From: Sediminicola sp. YIK13
GTDB lineage: Bacteria > Bacteroidota > Bacteroidia > Flavobacteriales > Flavobacteriaceae
Length of the DNA: 64,000 bases
NCBI RefSeq assembly: GCF_001430825.1
Contig: NZ_CP010535.1
Coordinates: forward strand, 186,001 to 250,000
Reading direction: 5' to 3'
Shown here in pieces: positions 7,113 through 18,537 of the stretch (the stretch's first letter is position 1; each line of letters starts with the position of its first letter). A program made the position numbers and the translations under genes. Under the pieces are notes generated by a model. That model worked only from the letters and a program-made list of their open reading frames with translations, had not been told where the DNA came from and made no database searches.

Positions 7113-7670
7113 ATGCCTATGTCGGAAGTATTAGATAAAAAATGGTATGTAGTTAGGGCTGTTAGTGGTCAGGAGAACAAGATAAAAGGGTATATCGAAA
7201 CAGAAGTTGCGAGACTTGGTTTTGAAGATTACCTGGAAGAGGTTCTTGTGCCTACTGAAAAGGTGGTTCAAATAAGAAATGGTAAGAAAATCAACAAGGA
7301 GAGAGTTTATTTTCCTGGTTACATCATGATCAAGGCCAATTTAGGTGGAGAGATGATACATATTATACGTTCCATTACGAACGTTATAGGATTTTTGGGT
7401 GAAACAAAAGGGGGAGATCCCGTGCCACTTAGAAAATCCGAGGTGAACAGAATGTTAGGAAAAGTAGATGAGTTGGCCGTTACAACGGACAGCGTAGCTA
7501 TTCCTTTTGTTTTGGGTGAAACTATAAAGGTTATAGACGGACCTTTCAATGGTTTCAACGGTACCGTTGAAAAGATAAATGAAGAAAAGCGCAAGCTAGA
7601 GGTAATGGTGAAGATTTTCGGAAGAAAAACTCCATTGGAACTTAGCTATATGCAAGTAGAAAAAGTATAA
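7113..7670 (+). CDS. nusG: Transcription elongation/antitermination factor NusG
   Basis: 185 residues. N-terminal NGN domain beginning KKWYVVRAVSGQENKIKGYI with the VYFPGYIMIKA strand, and a C-terminal KOW domain (VIDGPFNGFNGTVEKINEEKRKLEVMV). NusG binds RNA polymerase and links it to Rho or to ribosomal protein uS10. Start: Met1 or Met3 (MPMSEV) are both possible. It forms an operon with secE. Confidence 0.95.
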   Translation: MPMSEVLDKKWYVVRAVSGQENKIKGYIETEVARLGFEDYLEEVLVPTEKVVQIRNGKKINKERVYFPGYIMIKANLGGEMIHIIRSITNVIGFLGETKGGDPVPLRKSEVNRMLGKVDELAVTTDSVAIPFVLGETIKVIDGPFNGFNGTVEKINEEKRKLEVMVKIFGRKTPLELSYMQVEKV

Positions 7671-7739
7671 GTAAGAATTGTTACATATATAAGGTAGTGT
7701 CGCTTCCAAAAAGACACGCTTTCAATTTAATTTTAAACA

Positions 7740-8177
7740 ATGGCAAAAGAAGTAAGTAAAGTAGTTAAACTACAAGTTAGGGGAGGTGCAGCGAATCCGT
7801 CGCCACCGGTTGGACCCGCTTTAGGTGCTGCCGGCGTTAACATCATGGAATTCTGTAAGCAGTTTAATGCGCGTACACAGGATAAACCAGGCAAAGTATT
7901 GCCAGTTGTTATCACGGTATTTAAGGACAAGTCATTTGACTTCGTTGTTAAGACACCGCCAGCGGCAATTCAACTTATGGAAGCAGCTAAGATTAAAAAA
8001 GGATCTGGCGAACCTAACAGAAACAAAGTGGCTAGCGTTACCTGGGAACAGATAAGAGCTATAGCCGATGACAAAATGGTAGATTTAAATGCCTTTACCT
8101 CAGAAGCAGCTATGACAATGGTTGCGGGTACGGCTAGATCTATGGGTTTAAAAGTTTCAGGGACCAAACCTTTTTAA
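7740..8177 (+). CDS. rplK: Large ribosomal subunit protein uL11
   Basis: 145 residues starting [20 protein letters not shown] with the [20 protein letters not shown] signature and the C-terminal rRNA-binding domain (TGEPN-like [20 protein letters not shown]). Part of the GTPase-associated centre. The 69-base leader after nusG can form a short stem GTGTC/GACAC (7697-7717); in many bacteria the L11 operon is feedback-controlled by L1 binding to this leader, but the structure here is too short to claim that. Confidence 0.97.
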   Translation: MAKEVSKVVKLQVRGGAANPSPPVGPALGAAGVNIMEFCKQFNARTQDKPGKVLPVVITVFKDKSFDFVVKTPPAAIQLMEAAKIKKGSGEPNRNKVASVTWEQIRAIADDKMVDLNAFTSEAAMTMVAGTARSMGLKVSGTKPF

Positions 8178-8197
8178 AATCTTAAAAGCAATTTAGA

Positions 8198-8887
8198 ATG
8201 GCAAAATTAACAAAAAAGCAAAAAGAAGCGCTTTCTAAGGTAGATAGAAACAAGCTATATTCCTTGATGGAAGCTTCAGCTTTAGTAAAAGAGATAACAA
8301 ACGTAAAATTCGACGCGTCTGTTGATATCGCTGTAAGATTGGGTGTAGATCCAAGAAAAGCGAATCAAATGGTACGTGGTGTTGTTACACTTCCACACGG
8401 AACAGGTAAGGACGTTAAGGTTTTAGCGTTGGTAACCCCGGATAAAGAAGCAGAAGCTACAGAAGCTGGTGCTGATTATGTAGGGTTGGATGAGTATTTG
8501 GAAAAAATCAAAAACGGTTGGACCGATGTTGATGTAATCATCACCATGCCAAGTGTTATGGGTAAATTAGGTCCTTTGGGTAGAGTATTGGGACCAAGAG
8601 GTTTAATGCCCAATCCAAAGACAGGAACAGTTACTATGGATGTCGCTAAAGCGGTTGCAGAAGTAAAGGCTGGTAAGATTGATTTTAGAGTAGACAAAAC
8701 TGGTATTGTACATGCTGCGATCGGGAAAGTATCTTTCTCAGAGGATAAGCTAGCGGAAAACGCCAAAGAACTTTTGGATACTCTGAACAAATTAAAACCT
8801 GCTGCTGCAAAAGGGGTATACATGAAGAGCATTTATTTGTCTAGTACAATGAGCCCTAGTATGCAACTAGATCCTAAAGGAGTATAA
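8198..8887 (+). CDS. rplA: Large ribosomal subunit protein uL1
   Basis: 229 residues, typical length. Contains [21 protein letters not shown] and the [20 protein letters not shown] hinge signature of uL1, the protein of the L1 stalk that moves deacylated tRNA out of the E site; in many bacteria also the translational repressor of its operon. Twenty bases after rplK. Confidence 0.97.
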   Translation: MAKLTKKQKEALSKVDRNKLYSLMEASALVKEITNVKFDASVDIAVRLGVDPRKANQMVRGVVTLPHGTGKDVKVLALVTPDKEAEATEAGADYVGLDEYLEKIKNGWTDVDVIITMPSVMGKLGPLGRVLGPRGLMPNPKTGTVTMDVAKAVAEVKAGKIDFRVDKTGIVHAAIGKVSFSEDKLAENAKELLDTLNKLKPAAAKGVYMKSIYLSSTMSPSMQLDPKGV

Positions 8888-8909
8888 CTGTTAGTTTAAA
8901 GTTTTTATT

Positions 8910-9425
8910 ATGACAAGAGAAGAAAAATTGAACGTTATACAAGATTTAACTGCACAGTTGGGAAGTAATTCCATTATATACTTGGCAGATATCTCTGGTA
9001 TGAATGCTTCGGCCACATCAGATTTAAGAAGGGCTTGCTTTAAAGCCAATATTAAACTTGCGGTCGTAAAAAATACCTTGCTTGCAAAGGCAATGGATGC
9101 ATCGGATAAAGATTTTGGTGAGCTTTCAGAAATATTGGTAGGTAACACTTCCATTATGTACTCTGACACTGGTAATGCTCCAGCAAAATTAATCAAGAAC
9201 TTCAGGAAAAAAACTACAAAACCATTATTGAAAGGCGCTTATATTGAAGAGGCCGTTTATGTTGGTGATGAGAACCTGGAAGCCTTGATCAATATCAAGT
9301 CTAAGGAAGAAATGATTGGAGAAATCATCGGATTACTTCAGTCACCTGCTAAAAATGTTATCTCTGGACTTAAGTCTGGTGGTGGTAAATTGGCCGGTAT
9401 CCTTAAAACATTATCCGAGAAATAA
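8910..9425 (+). CDS. rplJ: Large ribosomal subunit protein uL10
   Basis: 171 residues. N-terminal rRNA-binding domain with TREEKLNVIQDLTAQL, DLRRACFKANIKLAVVKNTLLAKA, and a C-terminal helix (NVISGLKSGGGKLAGILKTL) that carries the L7/L12 dimers. Twenty-two bases behind rplA, leaving little room for an independent leader of the E. coli rplJ type. Confidence 0.96.
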   Translation: MTREEKLNVIQDLTAQLGSNSIIYLADISGMNASATSDLRRACFKANIKLAVVKNTLLAKAMDASDKDFGELSEILVGNTSIMYSDTGNAPAKLIKNFRKKTTKPLLKGAYIEEAVYVGDENLEALINIKSKEEMIGEIIGLLQSPAKNVISGLKSGGGKLAGILKTLSEK

Positions 9426-9478
9426 TACGTACGCACTAAAAACAATTATATTTTAAAATTTTATTAAACGATAGAAAA

Positions 9479-9856
9479 ATGGCAGATTTAAAAGATTTCG
9501 CAGAACAATTGGTTAACTTGACTGTAAAGGAAGTAAATGAGTTAGCTGCAATATTGAAAGATGAATATGGTATTGAGCCTGCTGCTGCTGCAGTAGCTGT
9601 TGCCGCTGGTGGAGCCGCTGAAGGTGGTGAAGCTGCAGAAGAGAAAACTGAATTCGATGTAATATTGAAAGCAGCTGGTGCTTCTAAATTGGCAGTAGTT
9701 AAATTGGTTAAGGAATTAACTGGTTTAGGTTTGAAAGAAGCTAAAGATATCGTTGATAGCGCACCAAAGCCTATCAAAGAAGGTATCTCTAAAGATGAGG
9801 CTGAAGGAATTCTAAAATCATTGGAAGAAGCAGGAGCAGAAGTTGAGCTTAAATAA
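9479..9856 (+). CDS. rplL: Large ribosomal subunit protein bL12
   Basis: 125 residues: N-terminal dimerisation helices, an Ala/Gly/Glu-rich hinge (about 36-59) and the compact C-terminal factor-binding domain with [20 protein letters not shown]. Stalk protein that recruits translation GTPases. Followed by a strong hairpin before rpoB. Confidence 0.97.
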   Translation: MADLKDFAEQLVNLTVKEVNELAAILKDEYGIEPAAAAVAVAAGGAAEGGEAAEEKTEFDVILKAAGASKLAVVKLVKELTGLGLKEAKDIVDSAPKPIKEGISKDEAEGILKSLEEAGAEVELK

Positions 9857-9877
9857 TAGCGACAACCATACTATTTT

Positions 9878-9923
9878 GGTTTAGGTCTTTCCACCCTTTC
9901 GGTGGCTAGACCTAAACCCTTTT
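9878..9923 (+). terminator. Hairpin (attenuator/terminator) between rplL and rpoB
   Basis: GGTTTAGGTCT pairs with AGACCTAAACC and CCACC with GGTGG, separated by a two-by-two internal loop, with a CTTTC apical loop; then CTTTT. In E. coli a partial terminator at the same place lowers rpoBC expression relative to the ribosomal proteins. A similar role is inferred; the T-run is short, so read-through is expected. Confidence 0.75.
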
Positions 9924-9989
9924 ATATATGTTGTATATAAGGACATATACTACCCATTTTAGTATTCACAATCAAAATTTTGTCCATTG

Positions 9990-12900
9990 ATGTTTACAAA
10001 ACAAACTGAAAGAATAAGTTTCGCATCCGCTAAGAACATACCGGACTACCCGGATTTCTTGGACATTCAGATTAAATCCTTTCAAGATTTCTTTCAACTT
10101 GAAACTAAATCTGATGAAAGGGGCAACGAAGGCTTGTACAACACCTTCATGGAAAACTTTCCAATCACTGACACAAGAAACCAATTTGTTTTAGAGTTTC
10201 TAGACTATTTTATTGATCCGCCAAGATATTCCATTCAAGAATGTATTGAGCGCGGGTTAACCTATAGCGTACCTCTTAAAGCAAGGTTGAAGTTATACTG
10301 TACCGATCCAGAGCACGAGGATTTTGAAACCATCGTACAGGATGTTTATTTGGGTACAATTCCATACATGACACCTAGTGGTACTTTCGTTATCAACGGG
10401 GCCGAGCGTGTTGTAGTATCTCAATTACACCGTTCTCCTGGAGTGTTCTTTGGACAGTCTTTCCACGCAAATGGTACAAAATTATATTCTGCTAGGGTAA
10501 TTCCTTTCAAGGGATCTTGGATAGAATTCGCTACAGATATCAATGGCGTTATGTACGCTTATATTGATAGAAAGAAAAAATTACCGGTAACTACTCTTTT
10601 CAGGGCCATTGGTTTTGAAAGGGATAAAGATATCTTGGAAATATTTGACCTTTCGGAAGAAGTAAAGGTTTCCAATACCGGACTTAAGAAAGTATTGGGT
10701 CGTAAATTGGCGGCCAGAGTTTTGAACACATGGCATGAAGATTTCGTGGATGAGGATACAGGTGAAGTAGTATCTATCGAGAGAAACGAAATTATATTGG
10801 ACCGTGATACTATTCTTGAAAAAGATCATATCAACGACATTATAGAGGCTGACGTAAAAACTATTCTTTTGCACAAAGAGAATAACGCACAGTCAGACTA
10901 CGCAATCATTCATAATACCTTGCAGAAGGATCCTACAAACTCCGAAAAAGAGGCTGTAGAGCATATTTATCGTCAACTGCGTAATGCAGAACCGCCCGAT
11001 GAAGAAACTGCACGTGGTATTATCGACAAATTATTCTTTTCAGATCAACGTTACAACTTAGGTGAAGTAGGACGTTACAGAATGAATAAAAAATTAGGGT
11101 TGGATATTGGAATGGACAAGCAGGTCTTGACCAAAGAAGATATCATTACCATAATTAAATATTTGATCGAATTGATCAACTCTAAAGCAGAGATTGATGA
11201 TATTGATCACCTTTCAAACAGACGTGTAAGAACTGTTGGAGAACAATTATCGCAACAATTTGGTGTTGGTCTTTCCCGTATGGCAAGAACAATCCGTGAG
11301 CGTATGAACGTTCGTGACAATGAGGTGTTTACACCTATTGATTTGATCAACGCAAAGACTTTGTCTTCTGTGATCAACTCATTCTTTGGAACAAACCAGT
11401 TGTCTCAGTTCATGGACCAAACAAATCCATTGGCAGAGATCACGCACAAGAGAAGATTATCGGCACTAGGACCAGGTGGACTTTCGAGAGAAAGAGCTGG
11501 GTTTGAGGTTCGAGATGTTCACTATACACATTACGGTAGACTTTGTCCAATTGAAACTCCAGAGGGACCAAACATTGGTTTGATTTCATCCTTGGCGGTA
11601 TTCTCTAAGGTGAACCCAATGGGATTCTTGGAAACTCCTTACCGTAAAGTTGAAAATGGAAAGGTAAATACTAAGGAATTCGGTTATTTAAGTGCTGAAG
11701 AAGAAGAAGGAATGAAAATAGCCCAAGCTAACATTCCTTTGAAAGAAGATGGTACTATAGATATAGAAAAAGTAATCGTTAGGGAAGAAGGGGATTTCCC
11801 AGTTGTTGATCCGGGTGAAGTTAATTACACGGATGTAGCGCCTAACCAAATTGCGTCAATATCTGCTTCATTGATTCCTTTCTTGGAACATGATGATGCA
11901 AACCGTGCCCTGATGGGATCAAACATGATGCGTCAGGCCGTACCATTGTTAAAACCAGAATCTCCGATTGTTGGAACAGGATTGGAGCGTCAAGTAGCTT
12001 CAGATTCAAGAGTATTGATCAATGCGGAAGGAGATGGTGTTATAGAATATGTTGATGCTAAGAAAATAACCATTAAGTACGATAGGACAGACGCAGAACG
12101 TTCAGTAAGTTTTGAAGAGGATTCCAAGACGTATGAATTGGTGAAGTTTAGAAAGACCAACCAAGGAACAAGTATCAACCTTAAACCAATCGTAATAAAA
12201 GGCGATAGGGTTAAGAAAGGACAGGTTCTTTGTGAGGGCTATGCAACAGAAAGTGGTGAGCTTGCCTTGGGTAGAAACCTTAAAGTGGCTTTTATGCCAT
12301 GGAAAGGGTACAACTTTGAGGATGCGATCGTAATTTCTGAAAAGGTAGTACGTGAAGATATCTTTACCTCTATCCATATAGATGAGTATTCATTGGAAGT
12401 AAGGGATACCAAATTGGGAGCTGAAGAGTTGACCAATGATATTCCAAACGTTTCCGAAGAGGCCACTAAGGATCTGGATGAGCACGGTATGATCCGTATT
12501 GGTGCAGAAGTTAAGCCTGGTGACATCTTAATTGGTAAGATTACTCCTAAAGGGGAATCTGATCCAACACCTGAAGAAAAACTATTACGCGCCATCTTTG
12601 GAGATAAGGCTGGCGATGTAAAAGATGCTTCCTTAAAAGCTTCACCTTCATTGAGAGGTGTGGTTATCGATAAGAAATTGTTCTCTCGTTCTATTAAAGA
12701 TAAGCGCAAGCGTTCTGAAGATAAAGAGGCCATTTCTAAATTGGAGTTGGAATACGAAGTGAAATTCGAACAACTTAAGGATGTATTGGTAGAGAAATTG
12801 TTTGTGTTGATCAATGGTAAGACGTCACAAGGGGTATTGAACGATCTTGGGGAAGAAGTACTTCCAAAAGGTAAGAAATATACCATGAAGATGTTGAACT

Positions 12901-13799
12901 CTGTTGATGATTTCGCTCACTTGGTGGGAGGAAGCTGGACAACCGATAAGGATACCAACACATTGGTTGCTGATCTTTTGCACAACTATAAGATTAAATT
13001 AAACGATCTTCAAGGTAACTTGAGGAGGGACAAGTTTACGATCTCCGTAGGTGATGAATTGCCTGCAGGTATCATGAAATTGGCCAAAGTTTATATTGCG
13101 AAAAAACGTAAGCTAAAGGTTGGTGATAAAATGGCGGGTCGTCACGGTAACAAAGGTATTGTTGCCCGAATCGTTCGTCATGAGGATATGCCGTTCTTGG
13201 AGGATGGAACACCTGTGGATATCGTATTGAATCCACTTGGGGTACCTTCTCGTATGAACATCGGACAGATCTATGAAACGGTTCTTGGATGGGCTGGTCT
13301 TAAATTGGGCAAGAAATATGCTACTCCAATTTTTGATGGGGCTACCATTGACCAGATCAATGAATTTACAGATGAGGCCGGAATCCCGAGATTTGGACAT
13401 ACTTACCTTTATGATGGTGGAACTGGACAGCGTTTTGATCAACCAGCAACTGTTGGGGTGATCTATATGTTGAAACTAGGACACATGGTAGATGATAAGA
13501 TGCATGCCAGATCTATAGGACCATACTCCTTGATCACGCAACAACCATTAGGTGGTAAAGCACAATTTGGTGGTCAGCGTTTTGGAGAGATGGAAGTTTG
13601 GGCACTGGAAGCATATGGTGCGTCTGCAACCCTAAGAGAAATATTGACAGTGAAATCTGATGATGTTATCGGAAGGGCCAAGACTTACGAGGCCATTGTA
13701 AAAGGAGAAACAATGCCAGAACCTGGTTTACCAGAATCTTTCAATGTATTGATGCACGAACTTAAGGGATTAGGTTTGGACATTAGATTGGAGGAATAA
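9990..13799 (+). CDS. rpoB: DNA-directed RNA polymerase subunit beta
   Basis: 1269 residues from the ATG at 9990; a TTG one codon earlier is in frame but the ATG gives the usual flavobacterial start ([20 protein letters not shown]). Seen: the rifampicin-region residues [20 protein letters not shown] and [12 protein letters not shown], the conserved [14 protein letters not shown], and the C-terminal clamp-binding segments ([35 protein letters not shown]). Lineage-typical length without large insertions. The rifampicin-region residues visible are the sensitive-type consensus. Confidence 0.98.
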   Translation: MFTKQTERISFASAKNIPDYPDFLDIQIKSFQDFFQLETKSDERGNEGLYNTFMENFPITDTRNQFVLEFLDYFIDPPRYSIQECIERGLTYSVPLKARLKLYCTDPEHEDFETIVQDVYLGTIPYMTPSGTFVINGAERVVVSQLHRSPGVFFGQSFHANGTKLYSARVIPFKGSWIEFATDINGVMYAYIDRKKKLPVTTLFRAIGFERDKDILEIFDLSEEVKVSNTGLKKVLGRKLAARVLNTWHEDFVDEDTGEVVSIERNEIILDRDTILEKDHINDIIEADVKTILLHKENNAQSDYAIIHNTLQKDPTNSEKEAVEHIYRQLRNAEPPDEETARGIIDKLFFSDQRYNLGEVGRYRMNKKLGLDIGMDKQVLTKEDIITIIKYLIELINSKAEIDDIDHLSNRRVRTVGEQLSQQFGVGLSRMARTIRERMNVRDNEVFTPIDLINAKTLSSVINSFFGTNQLSQFMDQTNPLAEITHKRRLSALGPGGLSRERAGFEVRDVHYTHYGRLCPIETPEGPNIGLISSLAVFSKVNPMGFLETPYRKVENGKVNTKEFGYLSAEEEEGMKIAQANIPLKEDGTIDIEKVIVREEGDFPVVDPGEVNYTDVAPNQIASISASLIPFLEHDDANRALMGSNMMRQAVPLLKPESPIVGTGLERQVASDSRVLINAEGDGVIEYVDAKKITIKYDRTDAERSVSFEEDSKTYELVKFRKTNQGTSINLKPIVIKGDRVKKGQVLCEGYATESGELALGRNLKVAFMPWKGYNFEDAIVISEKVVREDIFTSIHIDEYSLEVRDTKLGAEELTNDIPNVSEEATKDLDEHGMIRIGAEVKPGDILIGKITPKGESDPTPEEKLLRAIFGDKAGDVKDASLKASPSLRGVVIDKKLFSRSIKDKRKRSEDKEAISKLELEYEVKFEQLKDVLVEKLFVLINGKTSQGVLNDLGEEVLPKGKKYTMKMLNSVDDFAHLVGGSWTTDKDTNTLVADLLHNYKIKLNDLQGNLRRDKFTISVGDELPAGIMKLAKVYIAKKRKLKVGDKMAGRHGNKGIVARIVRHEDMPFLEDGTPVDIVLNPLGVPSRMNIGQIYETVLGWAGLKLGKKYATPIFDGATIDQINEFTDEAGIPRFGHTYLYDGGTGQRFDQPATVGVIYMLKLGHMVDDKMHARSIGPYSLITQQPLGGKAQFGGQRFGEMEVWALEAYGASATLREILTVKSDDVIGRAKTYEAIVKGETMPEPGLPESFNVLMHELKGLGLDIRLEE

Positions 13800-13860
13800 G
13801 ATAATAGGTCTTGAACACTATTTGTAATATACATATTTAATTTACTATCACCATATTGTT

Positions 13861-16800
13861 ATGGCTAGACAAAAAGATAATAACACAATAAAAAGGTTCG
13901 ATAAAATTTCAATCGGATTGGCATCTCCAGAATCTATTTTGGCGGAGTCAAGAGGGGAAGTTTTGAAGCCTGAAACTATTAACTATAGAACGCACAAACC
14001 CGAGCGTGACGGTCTTTTTTGTGAGCGTATTTTTGGTCCTGTAAAGGATTACGAATGTGCTTGTGGAAAATATAAGAGAATTCGTTACCGTGGTATTGTT
14101 TGTGACCGTTGTGGGGTAGAGGTTACAGAAAAGAAAGTACGTAGGGACAGAGTAGGGCACATCAACTTGGTGGTTCCCGTTGCTCACATCTGGTACTTCC
14201 GTTCTTTGCCGAATAAAATAGGATACCTTCTAGGATTACCTTCCAAGAAATTGGACATGATCATCTATTATGAGCGTTATGTGGTTATCCAACCAGGTAT
14301 TGCAAAGGGTCCTGATGGGGAAGAGATTCAGAAAATGGATTTCTTGACCGAAGAGGAGTATCTGAACATCTTGGAATCCATTCCGGTGGAGAACCAATAC
14401 TTGGAAGATACAGATCCAAACAAGTTTATTGCTAAAATGGGAGCTGAATGTTTGATCGATATCTTATCTAGAATCGATTTGGACCAACTTTCCTATGAAC
14501 TAAGGCATAAGGCAAATACAGAAACTTCCAAGCAGCGTAAGACAGAAGCTCTTAAGCGTTTGCAGGTGGTTGAGTCTTTGCGTGATTCGCAGAAGAACAG
14601 GCAGAATAGACCTGAGTGGATGATTATGAAAGTAATCCCTGTAATTCCACCAGAACTTAGACCATTGGTTCCATTGGATGGGGGTCGTTTTGCGACGTCC
14701 GATTTGAATGACCTTTACAGAAGGGTAATCATCAGAAACAACCGTTTGAAAAGATTGGTTGAGATCAAAGCTCCTGAAGTAATCTTAAGGAACGAGAAGC
14801 GTATGCTTCAAGAATCAGTGGATTCCTTGTTCGATAACACCCGTAAGGCATCAGCCGTTAAAACGGAATCGAACAGACCATTGAAATCTCTTTCTGATTC
14901 CTTGAAAGGTAAGCAAGGTCGTTTCCGTCAAAACCTTTTGGGTAAACGTGTGGATTATTCCGCTCGTTCGGTAATCGTTGTTGGACCTGAAATGAAATTG
15001 TTCGAATGTGGTCTACCAAAAGATATGGCCGCAGAACTTTACAAGCCGTTCGTTATTCGTAAGTTGATCGAAAGAGGTATTGTAAAAACTGTTAAATCAG
15101 CGAAGAAAATTATAGATAAGAAGGAACCAGTAGTTTGGGACATTCTTGAAAACGTATTAAAAGGACATCCTGTACTATTGAACAGGGCCCCTACATTGCA
15201 CCGTTTAGGTATACAAGCGTTCCAGCCAAAACTTATTGAAGGAAAGGCTATCCGTTTACACCCATTGGTATGTACGGCATTTAACGCGGATTTCGATGGG
15301 GATCAAATGGCAGTACATTTGCCTTTGGGACCAGAAGCTATTTTGGAAGCACAATTATTAATGTTGGCTTCCCACAACATATTGAACCCAGCAAACGGTT
15401 CACCTATCACAGTACCATCACAGGATATGGTCTTGGGTCTTTACTATATGACCAAAGAGAAAAAAACCATGGGCGATGTTATCGTTAAAGGTGAGGGTAT
15501 TACGTTCTATTCCGATGAGGAAGTGGTTATCGCTTTCAACGAAGGTAGGGTAGAACTTAATGCAGGTATCAAGGTAAGAACGAAAGATTTTAATGAAGCG
15601 GGAGAACTTGTTTACCAAATTATACCAACAACTGTAGGTAGGGTATTGTTCAACATGGTAGTGCCAGAACAGGCAGGTTATGTGAACGAAGTATTGAACA
15701 AAAAATCATTGCGTGATATTATTGGTAACATATTAAGTGTGACCGATGTACCTACCACGGCTGATTTCTTGGATAAGATTAAGACCATGGGGTATGAATT
15801 CGCTTTTAAAGGTGGATTGTCCTTTAGTCTTGGTGATATTATTATCCCACCAGAGAAGCATGAAATGATTGCCGATGCCAACGAACAAGTGGATGGTATT
15901 ATGGCAAACTATAACATGGGTCTTATTACCAATAACGAACGTTACAATCAGGTGATTGATGTTTGGACCTCTACGAATGCGATGTTGACCGAATTGGCAA
16001 TGAAGCGTATCCGTGAAGACAAACAAGGATTTAACTCTGTGTACATGATGTTGGATTCTGGAGCAAGGGGTTCCAAGGAACAGATTCGTCAGTTGACCGG
16101 TATGCGTGGATTGATGGCCAAGCCTAAAAAATCTACCGCTGGTGGTGGTGAAATTATTGAAAACCCGATCCTTTCCAACTTTAAGGAAGGTCTTTCCATC
16201 TTGGAGTACTTTATTTCTACCCACGGTGCGCGTAAAGGTCTTGCGGATACTGCATTGAAAACTGCGGATGCAGGATACCTAACCCGTCGTTTGGTGGATG
16301 TATCACAGGATGTGATCATCAACACTGAAGATTGTGGAACGTTACGTGGAATTGAGGTTGAGGCCTTGAAGAAAAACGAAGAAATCGTTGAAAGTCTAGG
16401 AGAAAGAATCTTAGGTAGGGTTGCCTTGCACGATGTGATCAATCCTTTGACAGAAGAAATTTTGTTAAGAGCAGGACAAGAGATATTGGAGGCAGACGTG
16501 AAAAGAATCGAAGCTTCTCCTATAGATAAGGTAGAAGTGAGATCAGCATTGACCTGTGAGGCCCAAAAAGGTATCTGTGGTAAATGTTACGGTAGAAACC
16601 TATCTACCAATAAAATGGTACAAAGAGGTGAAGCTGTTGGTGTTGTTGCTGCCCAATCCATTGGAGAGCCTGGAACACAGTTGACTTTGCGTACTTTCCA
16701 CGTGGGAGGTATTGCAGGTAACATTTCTGAAGACAGTAAATTAGAAGCTAGATTCGGTGGTATAGCCGAGATCGAAGATCTAAGAACGGTAACAGGAACT

Positions 16801-18159
16801 GACGGTGAAGGAAAAGCAGTGGAAACTGTAATATCCAGAACATCGGAGATAAAAGTTGTAGATGCCAAAACAGGAATCACACTAAGTACCAATAACATTC
16901 CTTACGGATCTCAATTGTTCATCAAGAACGGTGCTAAGGTTGAGAAAGGAGAGCTTATTTGTCAGTGGGATCCATATAACGGTGTAATTGTTTCTGAATT
17001 CCCAGGTAAGATTGCTTATGAAAATATTGATCAAGGTATTACATACCAAGTTGAAATAGATGAGCAAACTGGATTCCAGGAAAAAGTAATCTCTGAATCT
17101 AGAAACAAGAAATTGATACCAACATTATTGATTAAAAACAATAATGATGAGGTATTGCGTTCTTATAACCTACCGGTTGGATCACACATTATGGTGGACA
17201 ACGGTGATAAGATCAGTGAAGGTAAAATCTTGGTGAAAATTCCACGTAAATCTGCTAAGTCAGGGGATATTACAGGTGGTCTTCCAAGAGTAACCGAATT
17301 GTTCGAAGCACGTAACCCATCTAACCCAGCGGTAGTTTCTGAAATTGATGGTGTTGTTTCTTTCGGTAAAATTAAAAGAGGTAACCGTGAGATTATCATA
17401 GAATCAAAATTGGGAGAGATCAAGAAATACTTGGTAAAACTGTCCAACCAGATTCTGGTACAAGAGAACGATTATGTACGTGCAGGAATGCCGTTATCAG
17501 ACGGTTCTATTACTCCAGAGGATATCTTGGCAATTAAAGGACCATCTGCTGTACAACAGTACTTAGTGAATGAGGTACAAGAAGTATATCGTCTACAAGG
17601 GGTGAAGATCAACGACAAGCATTTTGAGGTTGTTGTTCGTCAAATGATGCGTAAAGTACGTATTCAGGATCCGGGTGATACCATATTCTTGGAGAACCAA
17701 TTGGCTCATAAAGACGATTTCATTTTAGAAAATGATGAAATTTTCGGTAAGAAAGTAGTTTTGGATGATGGAGATTCTGAAAACTTGAAACCAGGTCAGA
17801 TCATTACTGCTCGTGAGCTAAGGGATGAAAACTCACTTCTTAGAAGAGGGGACAAGAACTTGGTAACGGCCAGAGACGCGGTTGCGGCTACGGCTACACC
17901 AATCTTACAAGGTATTACAAGAGCCTCGTTACAGACTAAATCATTCATATCGGCTGCTTCCTTCCAGGAAACAACTAAGGTATTGAACGAAGCGGCTGTA
18001 GCAGGTAAAGTTGATACATTGGAAGGCTTGAAAGAAAATGTAATTGTAGGACATAAGATTCCGGCAGGTACAGGTATGAGGGATTATGATAACATCATCG
18101 TGGGTTCTAAAGAAGAATTCGATGAGATCATGGCCCGTAAGGAAGAGTTCAAGTTTTAA
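13861..18159 (+). CDS. rpoC: DNA-directed RNA polymerase subunit beta prime
   Basis: 1432 residues. The N-terminal zinc-binding motif [20 protein letters not shown] (about 67-86), catalytic magnesium motif NADFDGD, bridge/trigger-loop region, and the second zinc cluster ([13 protein letters not shown]) are all present. About 60 bases separate it from rpoB and the two are cotranscribed. Catalytic partner of RpoB in the polymerase core. Confidence 0.98.
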   Translation: MARQKDNNTIKRFDKISIGLASPESILAESRGEVLKPETINYRTHKPERDGLFCERIFGPVKDYECACGKYKRIRYRGIVCDRCGVEVTEKKVRRDRVGHINLVVPVAHIWYFRSLPNKIGYLLGLPSKKLDMIIYYERYVVIQPGIAKGPDGEEIQKMDFLTEEEYLNILESIPVENQYLEDTDPNKFIAKMGAECLIDILSRIDLDQLSYELRHKANTETSKQRKTEALKRLQVVESLRDSQKNRQNRPEWMIMKVIPVIPPELRPLVPLDGGRFATSDLNDLYRRVIIRNNRLKRLVEIKAPEVILRNEKRMLQESVDSLFDNTRKASAVKTESNRPLKSLSDSLKGKQGRFRQNLLGKRVDYSARSVIVVGPEMKLFECGLPKDMAAELYKPFVIRKLIERGIVKTVKSAKKIIDKKEPVVWDILENVLKGHPVLLNRAPTLHRLGIQAFQPKLIEGKAIRLHPLVCTAFNADFDGDQMAVHLPLGPEAILEAQLLMLASHNILNPANGSPITVPSQDMVLGLYYMTKEKKTMGDVIVKGEGITFYSDEEVVIAFNEGRVELNAGIKVRTKDFNEAGELVYQIIPTTVGRVLFNMVVPEQAGYVNEVLNKKSLRDIIGNILSVTDVPTTADFLDKIKTMGYEFAFKGGLSFSLGDIIIPPEKHEMIADANEQVDGIMANYNMGLITNNERYNQVIDVWTSTNAMLTELAMKRIREDKQGFNSVYMMLDSGARGSKEQIRQLTGMRGLMAKPKKSTAGGGEIIENPILSNFKEGLSILEYFISTHGARKGLADTALKTADAGYLTRRLVDVSQDVIINTEDCGTLRGIEVEALKKNEEIVESLGERILGRVALHDVINPLTEEILLRAGQEILEADVKRIEASPIDKVEVRSALTCEAQKGICGKCYGRNLSTNKMVQRGEAVGVVAAQSIGEPGTQLTLRTFHVGGIAGNISEDSKLEARFGGIAEIEDLRTVTGTDGEGKAVETVISRTSEIKVVDAKTGITLSTNNIPYGSQLFIKNGAKVEKGELICQWDPYNGVIVSEFPGKIAYENIDQGITYQVEIDEQTGFQEKVISESRNKKLIPTLLIKNNNDEVLRSYNLPVGSHIMVDNGDKISEGKILVKIPRKSAKSGDITGGLPRVTELFEARNPSNPAVVSEIDGVVSFGKIKRGNREIIIESKLGEIKKYLVKLSNQILVQENDYVRAGMPLSDGSITPEDILAIKGPSAVQQYLVNEVQEVYRLQGVKINDKHFEVVVRQMMRKVRIQDPGDTIFLENQLAHKDDFILENDEIFGKKVVLDDGDSENLKPGQIITARELRDENSLLRRGDKNLVTARDAVAATATPILQGITRASLQTKSFISAASFQETTKVLNEAAVAGKVDTLEGLKENVIVGHKIPAGTGMRDYDNIIVGSKEEFDEIMARKEEFKF

Positions 18160-18165
18160 TTGATT

Positions 18166-18477
18166 ATGGACGATAACAATCAAAACCAAAAACAAATCAA
18201 TATAGAGTTAGATGAAAAAACGGCCGAGGGGGTTTACTCCAACTTGGCTATCATCAACCACTCTGTATCAGAATTTGTTGTTGATTTTATCAGCTTAATG
18301 CCTGGAGCACCTAAGGCCAAAGTGAAGAGTAGGATCGTACTTACTCCACAGCATGCCAAAAAGTTTCTAAAAGCGTTAAATGATAATGTTCAGCGTTTTG
18401 AAAAGGCCCATGGTACAATCAAGGATTATGAACAGCCACCTATACCGTTGAACTTCGGTCCAACAGGAGAAGCATAA
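18166..18477 (+). CDS. DUF3467 family protein
   Basis: 103 residues from the ATG at 18166; an in-frame TTG two codons earlier is less likely. Sequence MDDNNQNQKQINIELDEKTA, then GVYSNLAIINHSVSEFVVDF and LTPQHAKKFLKALNDNV. This small conserved protein follows rpoC in many Bacteroidota; its function is unknown. The tight link (6 bases after the rpoC stop) suggests coexpression with RNA polymerase. A bidirectional terminator follows. Confidence 0.85.
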   Translation: MDDNNQNQKQINIELDEKTAEGVYSNLAIINHSVSEFVVDFISLMPGAPKAKVKSRIVLTPQHAKKFLKALNDNVQRFEKAHGTIKDYEQPPIPLNFGPTGEA

Positions 18478-18480
18478 ACA

Positions 18481-18514
18481 AAAAACCCCATGATGTAAAT
18501 CATGGGGTTTTTTT
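18481..18514. terminator. Bidirectional terminator between the rpoC operon and prfC
   Basis: A 14-bp perfect stem AAAAACCCCATGAT/ATCATGGGGTTTTT with a GTAA loop; A-run on one side and T-run on the other, so it can stop transcripts from both converging units. Confidence 0.92.
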
Positions 18515-18537
18515 ATAGTTGTATTTAAAGGAATAAA

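Noticed and set aside
7697-7717. L1-binding translational operator in the rplK leader
   Set aside because: Only five pairs with an 11-base loop; too weak without comparative support.
9987-9989. TTG as start of rpoB
   Set aside because: The ATG in the next codon gives the conserved N terminus.
12239-12886. 215-codon antisense frame in rpoB
   Set aside because: Ser-rich shadow of a highly conserved gene; no homologous look and no promoter.
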